Below, one piece after another: positions 11,709-25,321 of a stretch of 64,000 bases of DNA. Under the pieces are notes generated by a model. That model did not search any database and had not been told where the DNA came from. It was given only the letters and a program-made list of their open reading frames with translations. Origin of the DNA: Rhynchonema sp. JSB1_4. Lineage: Eukaryota; Nematoda; Chromadorea; Monhysterida; Xyalidae. The stretch lies in the NCBI GenBank assembly GCA_030248065.1, contig JASAMV010003281.1, positions 40,688-104,687 of the forward strand, in the 5' to 3' direction. The number at the start of each line of letters is the position of its first letter. The first letter of the stretch is position 1. The translations under genes were made by a program, and so were the position numbers.

Positions 11709-14700
11709 TTAGCACGCTATCCGATAATAAGAAAAATAATAGCACACGAAAGCGGTCACAATGAGGGAATGACTAGACAAATCGTAGAATCGTAAATATT
11801 TGTGGGTTTGGCCGGTTTTTGGCAGTGTCAGGGCCAGACTTTGGTGATTGCACAATCTCACTTGACTGTGAATGCCGTATGTGCTCAGGTCGACGCGTTT
11901 GATACGGGCGATCCAGCCATCTGAAACATCACCCAGCCAGGAGGATGAATACATAGCAGCCTCGAAGTATATGACTGACTTGATTTATTGACAGCAATTA
12001 GGTTTGACTTGATTCATTGACAGCAATCAGATTTGTGAGTTACTCATGTACCAGTAGTGTAACCTGCTTATCATGTCGTGACCCTCTATTGAGTGACAAC
12101 TCTATTGCGCACAAACAATTTGTCCAAGCTGCAGTTGACCTCCCACACATATATATGACGTGCTCACTTCACAATAACGAAGCCATAGTCGCATTCGAGT
12201 ACTAATTTACGCACTGCAGCACAGAGCGTAGAATCCAATCACAGCAACACATCTAACCTTGAGTGATAGTGCCATAAGTGAAGTACACTTTTTGGTGCGG
12301 TTGAAAAGCGAGATTCTTTCGCTGGAAACTACATCTGAACCGACCGTCAGTCGTATGTTTGAGTCGGGTCGGTCGTGGGGCGTTGTCGGGGTCGAGATAG
12401 ACCTGGGAGGTTGGATTTAGAATATTAATGCCACGCGCGTGTAAAGTTGAAGATCGGACCGAGAGCGAAGGTCCACCAGCCAGGACCATAGGGATCTAAA
12501 CTGCATTGGCCCCATGATTTTTTATTTCGAGAATGACATTATTGATCTCAAGTCTGGATGTCATCTGTTGTCCTCAAACAACTTTTACGCTGGTCCAAAT
12601 CAGTGTATTCAATAATTTTGGAAAATCTTCAAATCAAACATGGATCGCATACTTGACAGCCATCATGTTCGTCCCACCAAATTTGAAATCATCCCAGAAT
12701 ATCCCGCATTACCAACCTCTGAGTACGAATCCGGCAGAAAATAGTTATTGACGGTCACATAGCGCGTGCCATTCAGATGCAGTTTGTATTGACACAGCAG
12801 ACTGTTGCCATGCTGCAATTGTGATACGGGGAATTGTGAAATGAAGAATGGATAAAGAGTTTTTAAAAAAATCTGTGAGCATGACAAAAATTTGCCGATC
12901 CTGATAATCCGTTTGCTGCATCAACTTTGGTCCTGCCTCGGTCTGGCTTTTTTGTATTTAGGAAAAGGGATTCTCTGATGCCACTGATCTTGGTCACCTT
13001 AACAGTTTTTCTGTCAAAAATGTCTTGGGACAACTGTTTCGCAAGTCGAATTTGTGGTGGCACCGGAAGATCTCACTACCTTCTATGAAAAAGCCTTGCC
13101 AGACCTCCCGTTGACCGTATTTTTTAGGATACATCCGGAGCCTAATGTTCCGAAAGCATAATTTCGTGAAACATCACCAAAGTGCACGCACCCATGAAAG
13201 TCCGACGAAAGCGTCGGTCGGCGTCTCAACGTTGGCGTAGCGCGGGAAAATATGCGATTTGTGTGCGATTATGTCAAAGTACGTCTGCGCGTGCTGGCAT
13301 TTCCAGCGCAAAGTGTAATCACAGGTTCCTGCGAGATGGTTGATGCACATTTTTGTGTAGTTTTGCAAAAAAATGGCAAAAAAATTAAAGTTTCTGTTGA
13401 AACCTGTGTTGGCGCAGCCACCGTCACCGGCGTGGATGCAGCCGAAACCGAGGCCGCACACGTCTGTTGATACTGAAACATCAGCAGGTTTTGGAGAACA
13501 CGCAGGAAACAAAAACTGTTTTGTATATTCAAACCGTGAATTTTCTCAGTTGATGGGTGTAGCACCGGGGACATTATATTCGTCCAGAACACGCGTCTGC
13601 TGGCCACCACGGTCGCGCTGCAAAATTTTCACTACCGGTGTAAAAATTTTCTCTCACTTTTGAAATAATGAATAACCTACACATTTTCTCTTACGGGTGG
13701 AAAGTGTGAACAATTTACGCATTCGGTGTGAAACGCATTGACCACACAGTTTGAAGGTATGAATAATTTACACTTGTCGTGCCAAATTTACTGGCACAAA
13801 CTTTTCAACTGATAAAGACAAATGAAATATATTACGCACTCACACAAACACAATCGGTCCAACATCATGTTCAGGCGGGTACCAATTGAAGCTGGTGTGC
13901 TTTTTGTTACGCGAATCTATGTGCGTGACAGCAGTCGCCTGAAACATCAAGTAGAACTGTTGATACAATACACAGGTCGATCGTGCGTCAAAGTTTTCGT
14001 CTCATTAAATCACATACTGTAGTTACCGTAACCTGCACCACTCCAGCCACCAGCTCATGAGACGCCATCAGCTGAAACTGGCTTCGCCAGATCTAATAAT
14101 ATTTCGGTTCCAGTGTTTCGAAAACAAAAGAAAGAAAAGTGACAGTGTACATTGCATACACAATTTCTCTTTCTTTTGTTTTCGAAGCAGGTAGAACCGG
14201 AACATTATCGAATCTGGCCAAACGAGCTTCAGTTTGCTGCGTCTCATGAGCGGGTGGTTGGACCATACCTGTCTGTGATGCGCATGTTTCCGTCTCCTAT
14301 GCCATTTCTGATCACATTGCAGCAGTTTGGCACCGACGGGCAGCGGGGGCACGAAATGACCGACTCGACGTCCGGACCCGGTCAGTGTGCGTGCCTGCAG
14401 CATGAAACCGACGAAGCGCGGACCGCGGATGGTCACTGAAACATTAGAATAAAGTGCGACCACTTTGGTTCTTGTATGTAGGTACATATCTGGCCGTATC
14501 AACTTTGACGGCAAGCACCATACAACTACGGTTGTATATATGTTCGACTCGACCCCTGGTCACAATTATCATGGCTGCGTTGGACCTTGTGGTAACTTCA
14601 TCGTTTGAGGCTTGGTCTTTATGCTGACGTTCAGAGTCAGTTCTTGCCAAACCACATGTGGGTCCCTCATGCGTTCATTTTGCAGCTTTATAGACAACCA

Positions 14701-15896
14701 TTCAGTCAGCCAGCGCAAGCACATTACACTAAATTAAACGGTGTTTTGGGCAAAACAGACCCCAAATTCAGCATCGGAGCATGGCAACTTGCGCAATCAC
14801 TGAAGGATTATGGGGTTTGGGATTGGTGTTGGCCCCATTCACGTAAGGGCTGAGCGCGCAACACGTAATTTGTCATGTCAAAAGATTCCCTCTTTGTCAG
14901 ACCAAATATTTTGAGCATATTAGTGCCGTATGCATAAGCGACGGTGTAACTGATGCAATGAAAAGGGGTGCAACATGAACACGGATGATTTTTCATGTTC
15001 ATGTTTCGAAGCAAGCCGTACGCGTATGACAGCATGCTTTCCCGGAGACACTAATATTCTGAGCCAACGTCACCACACACGAAGGACCTTGGTTGGTTCA
15101 GATTCCGGTACCACAACGAACTAAACTGGTACTGGTTTCAATGGTGCAGAGAAGAGCCACTCACACGTTATCTATATGACATGATGACAGGCTAATCACT
15201 ATGACCAGTAGCATACTCCTTACAGCTTCACATGTCGTCTTTGACCGAAGGTCATCATCCGTTCAGACACGTTTGGCTCAAGCAAGGTCTCATTTTGCAT
15301 GCCATATACATCTCAAATGTCGCTTGGGTTCACTCCATTCACATCGAATGACGCAAAACCCGACCACAAATGGGTGTAATCATGATTTGCATTTTGATTA
15401 TTTGAGTGTAAAGTCGCGCCATCAGACATGGCCGTTGGTCTTGCGTTACTGGCTGCTGGATGTAGTGAAAATCCGCAACCCGCAGCATTCAGACTATTGA
15501 TGCTGCGGGTGTCAGCATACCAAGCTGCCAACAGCACGAAAACTTCAAAAACTGCTGTGCATGGTGCTAATATTTCAAACAAACGATCAAACTGGGACAT
15601 TAAGAAAGTGATTTCCACCAACCCCTAATCGCGTATCGTTTATCCGGCTGGTATTCGTAGGCAAATCGATAGAATCGGTCAAATGCCCTCAGATCATAAG
15701 GGGGTGCAGTCTGATTAGGCAGCACCCCATGGCCTTGCACTGAGTCGGGACTCGGCAGCATTGAGTCGCACGCTGACAAGGGGGCACCGTTTCGATAGGG
15801 CAGACATGATTGGATGAGGAGGCTGAGACCCAGCCAGACTCGCCTCAAGTCCAGGGGCAGGGAGTTCGAGAGGCTTGGGCCCCAGGCGAAGCGCAT
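11709..15896 (-). CDS. Reeler-DOMON surface protein (FRRS1/SDR2 type) without a cytochrome b561 core
   Basis: Eight exons on the minus strand: 15623-15896, 14269-14435, 13844-13938, 13535-13617, 13192-13472, 12717-12812, 12258-12402 and 11709-11920, giving 450 residues with closed phases. A hydrophobic stretch at about residues 20-32 (VWLGLSLLIQSCL) is the signal. The Reeler domain follows (YRNGAPLSACDSMLP, FVGFMLQART, ATAVTHIDS, SFNWYPP, ATVV, VFWTNI; residues about 33-200). A cysteine-rich linker (DVCGLGFGC) comes next. The DOMON domain covers about residues 245-395 (YTLRWKCQHAQTYFDI, FVGLSW, GRFRCSFQRKNL, DGWIARI). The chain ends in a hydrophobic tail (LIVTAFVCYYFSYY), perhaps a membrane anchor. 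FRRS1 proteins normally continue into a six-helix cytochrome b561 ferric reductase; no such exons were seen. Four acceptors carry the sequence ATGTTTCAG. Confidence 0.8.
14041..14268. repeat. Fold-back element, copy 1, abutting a 5' splice site
   Basis: Arms of about 95 bases pair: the left contains CCAGCCACCAGCTCATGAG, the right the complement of GGTCCAACCACCCGCTCATG. The centre has AAAACAAAAGAAAGAAAA against its complement. On the gene's strand the intron after the exon ending at 14269 begins GTATGGTCC, so the element end provides the splice donor. A second copy lies at 45636-45998. Confidence 0.8.
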
Positions 15897-18800
15897 GTTT
15901 GCGATTGGTTCAGGGCATGTTGTTTAGAGGTTTATTTGATTCAGGTTCTTAATGTTTTTTACATTGTTGACTGCAGCAATGCGACTCTGCCGAAGGCAGT
16001 TAGTATTTGCAACGCCTGAAATGTAGACATGAATTAGTGTACACTTATAGACAGTCGGTGTCATAAAAACCAATTCAAAGATGTATGCTGCGATTGTGCC
16101 AGGCATAAAGTTACACGAAATAATGGGTGAGCTGATTCGTACAAATAAACTTATACAGTACAGAAACTAACAAGTTTGGTAGATCAGGAAACAAGGAATT
16201 TTGAGGAAAGATGGAATAGTACACGTTTCTGGATGCTGTATGTATATAATAGGACAATCCATTCATTCAAAGAAAGCAAGCTCGACTTTGAGCGCTGCAT
16301 CCTTATCTTGAGACTTGCAAGCGGCTAATAATAACGCGTCAAGTAGAAACTCGTCCAAAGTTGACCCTGACCTACGCGCACCGCTGCTCTGTTTTGACAT
16401 GTCCAGCTGTTACTGCAGTGAATGATTGGCTACGATTTTTACGTGCCGAGGATTCCGGAAAGCATGACAGGCTGCAGCAGTGGACGTTTGTGAAATGAAG
16501 TAATGGTGTTGGTGTATAATACATGGGACGCCCAGCGAGTATTATACTCGCCACAAACTCATGAAACACTTTCTGTCAGAAAAATCCGTCGTGCATCAAA
16601 ATTAATCCGCTCATGTTCTTGCAAGATTCTAGGTTCGGGTGCGATGATGGCCAACTTGAGCATGGGCATGGTCACATGTGCTTTGCATTTTAATCTAATT
16701 TGTGCAAGGTCAAAAAAGGGAAGACGGTCAAAAAGTACAACATTGAAATGAATACGAGCATTTCTCAAAAAAAATGTTGGACGCTTTTTTCAGCAGCCAG
16801 TGACATCTTTGTTTGCGGTAACAAGATGGCACTTCCTGTGACGCGCGTCCGCCATCTGAATCAGTCTGACTAGATAAACAACCGAACCACACCTGTATGG
16901 AGGGTCCGTATTACCCACCAACAAAAGGGAGTCACCCGCTGCTCTTTGGGCACCTGAAACGGGATACGATACAACACAGTGCTGTAATTCCCTTCTAAAT
17001 ACGTATTAATGCAACACCAGCCAAGTTTCCAGTGAAACGTTTTCTTGACATATGAAATACAGAATCGGGAGTATATAAAATACTTATACGCGCGGCACTA
17101 TTACTCTGAACTGAATCAATGTGTTTACCAAAACTTCTATAAGAGCGCATCCAAGGAAACAATGGAAATAACCGTAAATGGATGTAAAGTACGAACGGGT
17201 GTGTGCTTTGAATGCAAACAAACAATTGAATTAGCAGCCTCGCCTCCCCATTGTACCGAACCGAATGTTTGGGAGCACTTGAAATGCTAGAATAATGTGT
17301 GGTCTAATATAGAGAGAAGGTACGGTCAGTTACGCACCTGTTTGGATAATTATTTCAATGGAAACACTTCTCAAACTTCAATCAGTTTTGGATTTTAGTG
17401 CCGCGTTTACGTGTGCAAGCCATTTTATACTGACCGAGCTTCCAGCTGTGCCGCTGCAGGCTTTCACAGATAGCCTCGCCTATAAAATAGCGGTGCTAGA
17501 AATAAGCTATCACGCCACTTATGCGAGCGGTGCTAATATTCCTTTGCAGAAACGGTGTGCTTTTCGATGCAAAAGTGTCATAGCTCTTCAAAGTGGCCGC
17601 CCAAAGTGGACATTTGGATTGCATTGCGCAGGACCGTGACCCTTGTGAAAGAGAATTGACCAGTCAGTACACTATAATTGGATTTGAAGCACTGAAATAC
17701 GCTCAGTAATAAAAATGCGAGCCGGCCATAAAGTTATTTTTTCGACAATAATGGGTGGTAATAAAAATATATTGCGGCTGTTAAAACCGTGTAACCGCAA
17801 TACACCAAACTCCTGTAGTTGCAACGTACATACTATAAGAATATCGAAGGACTATTTCCAGTGTCATCAAGTTACACACAACATTACAAATTATAACGTG
17901 TAATGTGCGGTCGTAATTATTCATCACGACACATTTCACTGATTGAAATTGAAAATAATTAACCATAATAAATATGCATGCATAAAACTCGCGAGAAGTC
18001 GGGCTTTATTCTGTTGAGACCAGTCTGCATTTACCAAATAAAGCGTGTGTGGTTTTCACTAATTTCTTTCTGCTAAATGAGTGAGAAAAACTGGAAACTT
18101 GGAGACCATTATGTAATACAAGAAAATTATCCGCGTGCGTAAACATGACTTTTTTGCTTCGGGAATAAAGCCGAGAGCGGTACATCGAATCACAGATACT
18201 ACATAGTTGTGTTAGCATTTACCATGGAACTAACGCATTCTGCTTCGTACGATCATGGCACCGGCTCGCGAATAAGCGAATCTTTTCGTGGAACTTTTTA
18301 CACCTTTCCCATTGTGGCCCTCTCAATATTGGCGTCAAGTGAAATAAAATATTCAGGAGCATGAAGTGAGCCATGCAATACCAGCTTGACTTCTTAATCG
18401 AATCTATTCCATTCCAGGTTATGAACGATTCAGAATATTGATGCCGTGTGCACATATACATGAGCAGCGCGCTTCGCGATTTGAGCAACATAAGCAACCT
18501 TGAATAAGCACTTTTTCATTTTAAGTGCAACAAGCTCTGTGCAAATGGCACTAATATCACCCCTAATTTAGCAGTAAATGGGGGAAGGAAGCATCATCAC
18601 GTTTTTGAATACAAAATGCGGTAGGCAGCAAAGCACGGTTGGTTGGTATTGTACGTACGTTAGGTACAGGTTGTGTACCAGAGAACGGACAACTGTAAAA
18701 GTCAAGCTGTGATGTGAGTGAGAGTCGACACGATACGCGCATAAATTTGGCATCTGGCAATACAAATCTATACAAGTGGCAAGTCCTGCCACAAAATTGC

Positions 18801-21800
18801 CTGCGTTTTCATGACTGGGCTCAGTAGCGAAACCATGTTGCGAAATTTGTCTCACGTTTGCTCAGAAGACTTGACCATAAAATGACAAGGCAGTAGATGT
18901 TTACAGTGAAGAGCCCACTCCTGGTCTTGACTCGTAACAACCAACTAGAGGAAAAGATTTACTCCTCTTTACCGCCGCCATGAGGTCAATTGTGGATGCA
19001 AACGAAGTGCTTGTTATGTGCCTGTGCTGCTACTGGTGTGGCAGCAGATCTGGTAGATTAGGAATATTAGTGCTGCGCGCACAAGAACCCCGCACAACTT
19101 GATTCAAGTTCTGCGCCGAGGTGATCATGATTTGTTTGGTGTGCAACTTTACTTGTCACGGCGCACGAGCTGATAATGTTATAGCAAGACTACTTTGCAA
19201 TGATCATACGCATGGCACTAATATTCTGAAATCTATGGGAAGAAAATCAATCGGCATTCAAGGCATCATAGAGTTCCCGTGTTTCGAGGGATACTCAAAA
19301 CCTCACATACCATTGGACTAAACGCCCGTGATCCTCAAACTCGAGAGCGGTATGAAATTTGAGCTGTCTGCATGCCAAAAAATAAGTGTACTCCAGGCAT
19401 ACTCCAACGCGGTTTTCCAGTTCTCAACGCCCTGAAGCGAGTTTTCAAATGCAAAAGTGCCCTGGGCATATTAGAGTATAATACACATCGCATGTGCATA
19501 TTTCATGAGCATAATTTTCGCTTGAGAAATTTATGTGACACCTATTACGGCGTCTATGTGAATTTTGAGAAAATTTATTGCAATGGATGAACAATAAATC
19601 AGGGTCTGTGTGTGGAAACTACAGCCACAGCTGCGCACTGCTATACCAATCCAGCATAATTTTATGGAAAATCGCATTTCCAGAGAAAAACATGTCAAGC
19701 GGCTAAGTGAGGTTTAACGGACTTCAAAAAAATATGCTCCTCCAATTTGAGAGAGAAATTTAGTGGGGTGTAAGAGGGAATGGAATCGTAACCAGGTAAA
19801 TTAGTCAGAATGTTAATGCGTAGTGCGACGTACAACGTATGTATGTGTATCAAGCTGCACGGCTCATGTGGATTTCATGAAGGCTCCGCACAATGATATT
19901 CGCATGTTGTGCTAATGCGTACGGTACCAATATTCTATAGTTTGTTTCACAGACGGTTTGGTGTGTTGCATGCAAGGTTTTACGGTCGATCAAAACAAAC
20001 ACACAAACACGTAGTGCATACCGTATACGAAAGTTAATATCATGAAGGAATTTCCGACTACTACCGTAAACCTTAGTTTGCTGGTAAACTACAACTGTGC
20101 GGTTGGGCTTAGGTTTCTTTTAACGCGCTCCCAAAGGACTTTAATAGTATCGTAACGTAGCCGGCGGGGTCAAAATTTGATTGCGGATAACATGTGGCTA
20201 ACGTTGGGATGTAAGACAAACTAAAGATAATGCGCCTATATTGGTCAGCTGTGGAAGTGACCATATTCTGTCACGAATGACCGAAACGGACACCCAAACA
20301 TACCGCAATTGTTTCGGCTTCAGACGCGTGAGCAAGATTTCAGCAACAAAGCCAAGACTTCATGAGCGACGTTGTTGGTAATGCACTTTTAGTCTCAGGA
20401 TAATTTGGTCACATTGTACATTAGGTGGTATAAAGATGTCTAAATCAAATGAATTTCTTTGTTTCCACCCAGTTAAACCCATAAACCAACGACTGATGCT
20501 ATCGTGTTCGTACGATGGCACGTTGCCGCTTTTAAGATGAGATCAAAGTTCGCTGTGGCGGTCTTTATGCAGTGTGTTCAAATAACAGTACGAAACGCAA
20601 ACACACGAAAGATTAAATTGGGTATATGTAGCGAACAAGAAAACTTTAATTCAATTCTAAAAATAGAAACACATACAGAAACACGGAAGGACGCAGGAAA
20701 GTAATGAAAGCCAATTACAAACTGTAATCCCTGCGTTCGGTTGACAAAGGAGGTCAAGTCAGGATTTAGATTGCGCACCGACAACAGAGGAATTTAGTTC
20801 GCAAGAAGTAATCCTTCCAATCCTTCCACCTTTCACAAGAAGATGGGTGCTCAATCAAATACCAATGAGAACAACCGTTCTTTCAGGAACAACCGGTGTA
20901 CAAGGACACTGTTGTACAGTCAATCCTCTTTATAGTGACATATAACTGAGAGCCGGCATTCTCGGTTGCCTTGTCGAATAGTCACGATTTTGATTGGTAG
21001 ACAAACCTTGGGGATCAAACTGTCTGTCACTAATCACCACATAGACCCATGCGAAGAGGCTCACTATACGGACGGCACATATGTATACATACGTATAAAT
21101 AAGTTCTAAGCGTATGCATGTCAGAATTTGTTGCAAAACCTGAACATGTACAAACGAGTCAATTAGCCACTCTGTGCACATTGCACCTTTATAGTACGCT
21201 TACTAGGTACAGTATGTACATGAACATCATACCGTATAACAAAGTCACGCTCCGAATACTAATTACAGACGCAAGCAAACTCAGCGCATCGTCTAACTGA
21301 CCATTAACTGCGCGCAAATGAGCTGTGTGACTGTGAAGCCGTTCCGTCAGCCATGAAAGCAAGGGGCCACCTAACATGCTAGAAATCAGAAACGCGTGAA
21401 AACTGAGCAGCTACGTATATGTATTGCAGTATGAACCGACATGTGGGACAGACATGGCTTCACACACACCCCCTCCACCCCCACATCAAAGCCAAGCCTG
21501 CTGTTCTACCCAATCATCTGACGAAGAGCTCCAAACGTACATACTGTATCTCGGTCAAACTTGCTTCGCATCCGAACGCTAAGTTGAACACAGGTTCACA
21601 AATTTATGTGGGGTTCAATGAACGGAGATGGTTGTCGCATGGGCACGCAGCAAAATGAAAGCCACAAAGGGATCGGTACACAACGGGTACGTAGGCAATG
21701 CCGTAATTTAGCGCACGAACCTGTGTTATGTATGCGTATGAGGGCATAATCAGTCGCAGCTGTATGTGTGACCAAGTGTTGTGCATGGGGCTTTTTATTG

Positions 21801-22132
21801 CGCACATGTTACACCCAATTTGCACCACTGTATATGCACCCAACCCTTCGAGGGCGTCTATTTCGACTAAATGGCCGCTCTTGGGGCTGAACTTGACATG
21901 ACAGAATTGAACCAAGACACTAGTACCTCCAAGTAGGCTTTGCAGTGAATTTATCACCGCATTTTGCATGCACATTATGACAAAAAATGAGGGGGCTCAA
22001 ATAAAAAATGGTTGGACCCAAGGCATCGCATTTTGCGCACATTTAATCGAACATACACATTTTCTAACAACAATCAATTTTTTCAACTGAGACAAATATA
22101 CAGTAACCGATCGGATCGCTACCGTAGTCACC
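15897..22132. other. Gene-free 6.2 kb between divergent genes
   Basis: Between the start of the Reeler-DOMON gene (-) and the MATH-BTB gene (+). Open frames are under 125 codons with no domain or splice signals. The stretch is rich in the dispersed motif GGCACTAATATTCTGA and its complement (near 17090, 17525, 18433, 18543, 19061, 19214, 19810, 19923). I see no RNA gene. Confidence 0.5.
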
Positions 22133-25119
22133 ATGTCCGCAGCACTATTCAATCCGGACATTTCCGTGCTCAGTGCTGCCGATTCGAATAGGGAAAGATC
22201 GTTGCAGGTTTTTCATATTCACACGACATGAAATTATTTTGTTAAAATTTTATTAAAGTTAAAAGTCGGTTAGGGTTTCAGAATACTGTTTGACATTTAT
22301 GTTGGGATCAAAGTTGGGGATAGGATAGGACCGATCAGATCTGCTTTGTCACCTTACTTTGGTGTGTTGAGGAGCAACTGTTCTGCTGATGAAAGTTCAT
22401 GGCAGACCGATTTGTTCCAACAGTCCGAGAACTAAGTTTGATAGCAATCTAAATAAATAAAAACTGTATCCGCAGACATACACCAAGAACAAGAAAGCAA
22501 TAGCTGAGGGTACAGTGACACTGCGAATCAAGGACTTCTCCGACATGGCGGACGAATCATGCTACGCGAACAGCCCAGTGCGCACAATCGCAGGTTGGTT
22601 GGCTGATGTTTCATTGTGATGTGCTGCAGACGATGAAAAGCGAAACAATCACAGATATAAAACTATTTATGAGCTTTGTGGCGGCTTGCTCTGGGCATGC
22701 GTGAGAGGTGAGATTTCTGTAGTTCTTTGTACCGCAACGAGGAAAATGTACAAAGTCCGATCTGGATCGAGCCTGTCGATGAGCCATTGTAAATCTTTGA
22801 ATGCACAAAATTGTATGTTTGCTTAGACGCACGACACTAACATTGAACTATACATAACAGGTCTGACGTGGCGTCTCCGTGCCAGGACTGAATGCAGCGC
22901 ACGTACGGGTGACCAACGAGCGCTCAATCTGTTCCTCCACTGCAACGCCGGATCGCAATCGAGTCTGTGGTCGTGCGAAGCGCAAGTCAACTTCAAATTG
23001 TTCGACAAATCAGGTATTTGAACATGTTGAACATGAGCCCATCAGCTGTGAAGCGTGCTGAATAGCCGGGGCGAGACGCTAGAGACAGGATTGAGAATAT
23101 GGCCCGGATCTTCGTTGGGACTGCGACCCGCCGAGCAATAAATTCGCCGGGGCTAGAAAAACATGAACATACGGCATAAATAGGGCTCGCGCTAGCACAC
23201 TCAGTTTGAAAAAAAGGAACTCCACCTCATCCTCCTGTACTTCAGGTCGCGGCGAACACTACTTCACCAATTTCACCTACAATTTCCACGCAACGGCAAA
23301 CAATCGTGGTTACGCAACGTTCAAAACATGGGAGGTAAGGTGACGTGGCGTTACAGTTGAATAAGTTTGATAACGGCAACCGTATGCGTTGGTCGTGAAA
23401 TTTGTCTCCCGTGGAACATATACTGTAGGCCGAGGCCAGCATATCAAAACTGGTTATCGGATCGCTTCTGCATTGGCCAAGTGACGTTTTCATATGGGCT
23501 GGTTATTCGAGATTTCGGGCAGCGTAACGTTTGTTTCTCATGAAGATCCCGAATATAGAACTGGTCAACGGACCAAGTCAGATAGAATACAACACCAAGT
23601 TCGATCTCAAAAAGAGCCATATTCCGCCGCAGAATCTAATGTCTCCGACGTCGGGTTTCGTCGACAAGAATCGCGTCAAAATCGAGGCCAAAGTGCAGGT
23701 GCTCACCATCATCGGTGTGCCGTTCATGCCAACGTTCAATTTCACGCAATCACACCCACAAGCGGACGTCGTGCTGCGGATGGAGGGCACGAAACAATTG
23801 TATTGCAATAAAGGGGTGAGCGATTACGTTACTATACATACAGTCCATACGCTATTCAGAGGTCGGGCCTGATTTTCCGGAATTCAGCTTTTAGGCGCCC
23901 ACACCTATTGCTGACATGGCGCCCAATCGCATAAATCCAATTTGATGTTTCATTACAGTACCTGAGCGTGTGCTCACCAGTGTTGGCAGCCATGTTCGAC
24001 GCCGGCAGCAACAATGCTATTGATGAACAAAAAAAAGAGGAAAAAGAAGAATCAGACAACGAAAACGACAAAAAGCCGGAATATCGTCTGGACAAGGACG
24101 TTGCGATGTGCGATTTCAAAGAATTGCTACACGTCATCTATCCGTCGCGCAAAAAGATCACGGCTCAGACCGTAGACGCCGTGCTCAAGATGGCACATAA
24201 ATACAAGGTATAAAATAATTGTGAGAAGTGCAGCACAGCGCGGCCGCTGAAACTTTTCAAAACAAAGGAGCAATAACATAATTGATCCAATTCGAATATT
24301 TCAGATCGATTTCGTCATCGAACAGTGCGAATTGGTCCTGATCGACAGCTGTGACGAAGATGATGATGGAGATTATTCGATTCTCGTTGATCGATTGATC
24401 AAGGCCGATACGTATCGATTGGCAAGACTGCAGGTATAGTAGATTTCCAATTTCGTTGCCTCATGCATTTTACAGACGCAGGGAAACTCTCGTTCGAAGT
24501 CGAGGCAGGCAACAAGCTCAACACACAGTCAACAAAGCCACGCAGCTGGCACGTGTGCGTTTCGAATGTTTCAGTCACACAAGCTGTGTGCGTGTCAGCT
24601 GCGTGGCCTGTTGAGTGTGTGTTGAGCTTGTTGCCTGCCTCGACTTCGAACGGGAGTTTCCTTGCGTCTGTAAAAGTGCATGAGGCAACGAAATTAGAAA
24701 CTTACTATAGTCGTGATTGAAACAACGGTGAAAAAACCACGACTTTTTTTAGATTTGAGTGACAAAGTGGTGTTTGATCCAAAATCATGGGCCCAAACTC
24801 AAATGCTGTAAAACGAAGTATACCACTGAGTCCAATTCCTGGACCGAGATTCGTTCACAGACTCGGTCATTCAGATCTGCTCAATTCGCGCACATGGCTG
24901 CAGCCTTGACATAAGCTTAAAAATATCAGTTTCAACAATCGAAACCGAATGACCGCAGAGTATTTACCCCCGGTGCTTATTTGATTGAAGGACGCGTGTC
25001 TGCGCCAGCTCGACATGGACATAATCAAGACGTTGAAAGAGTCGAAGCACTGGGCCTATTTCACTGAGAACACACGGATGGTGCTCACCAAACTCATGTT
25101 GAAACAGGAAATGTGTTGA
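22133..25119 (+). CDS. MATH-BTB protein, probable cullin-3 substrate adaptor
   Basis: Eight exons: 22133-22207, 22476-22593, 22861-23013, 23246-23334, 23546-23815, 23959-24207, 24305-24433 and 24991-25119 (stop TGA), giving 403 residues with closed phases. The MATH domain (about residues 30-205) shows GLTWRLRART, LNLFLHCNAG, WSCEAQVNFKLFD and HYFTNFTYNF. The BTB domain begins at about residue 213 (ADVVLRMEGTKQLYCNKG, YLSVCSPVLAAMF). It contains a charged insert (EQKKEEKEESDNENDKK) before DFKELLHVIYPSRK. A BACK-like helical tail follows. Proteins of this layout, such as SPOP and nematode BATH proteins, dimerise by BTB and present MATH-bound substrates to cullin-3 ligases. The acceptor at 23546 is the least certain boundary. 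A fold-back element starts at the donor of exon seven. Confidence 0.87.
24434..24710. repeat. Fold-back element beginning at a 5' splice site of the MATH-BTB gene
   Basis: Long inverted arms of about 110 bases: the left has CAATTTCGTTGCCTCATGCA, TACAGACGCAGGGAAACTC and GGCAGGCAACAAGCTCAACA, and the right has their complements. Both ends read TATAGTA, consistent with a TA target. The exon ends at 24433, so the donor GTATAG is made by the element end. Confidence 0.85.
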
Positions 25120-25321
25120 TTTGATAGATACCGAAATCACGGACTGTCAACCGTTTTGCAATTGGTTTGTATCAGACCTATTGTGAGGTGGTTAACGCAA
25201 ATCGCTTCATTTGATCCTATATTATTCACATTGCGGGTCTCTGCATAGATAATAAATGATGTGCAAACAATTTGCGTCAACCACTTTACAATTCAGCCAA
25301 TCATAATCATGCACGCCTGAG

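Noticed and set aside
11921..14436. ATGTTTCAG acceptors as proof that whole introns are mobile introners
   Set aside because: The introns share this end only; their interiors and donors differ, so the stronger claim is not supported.
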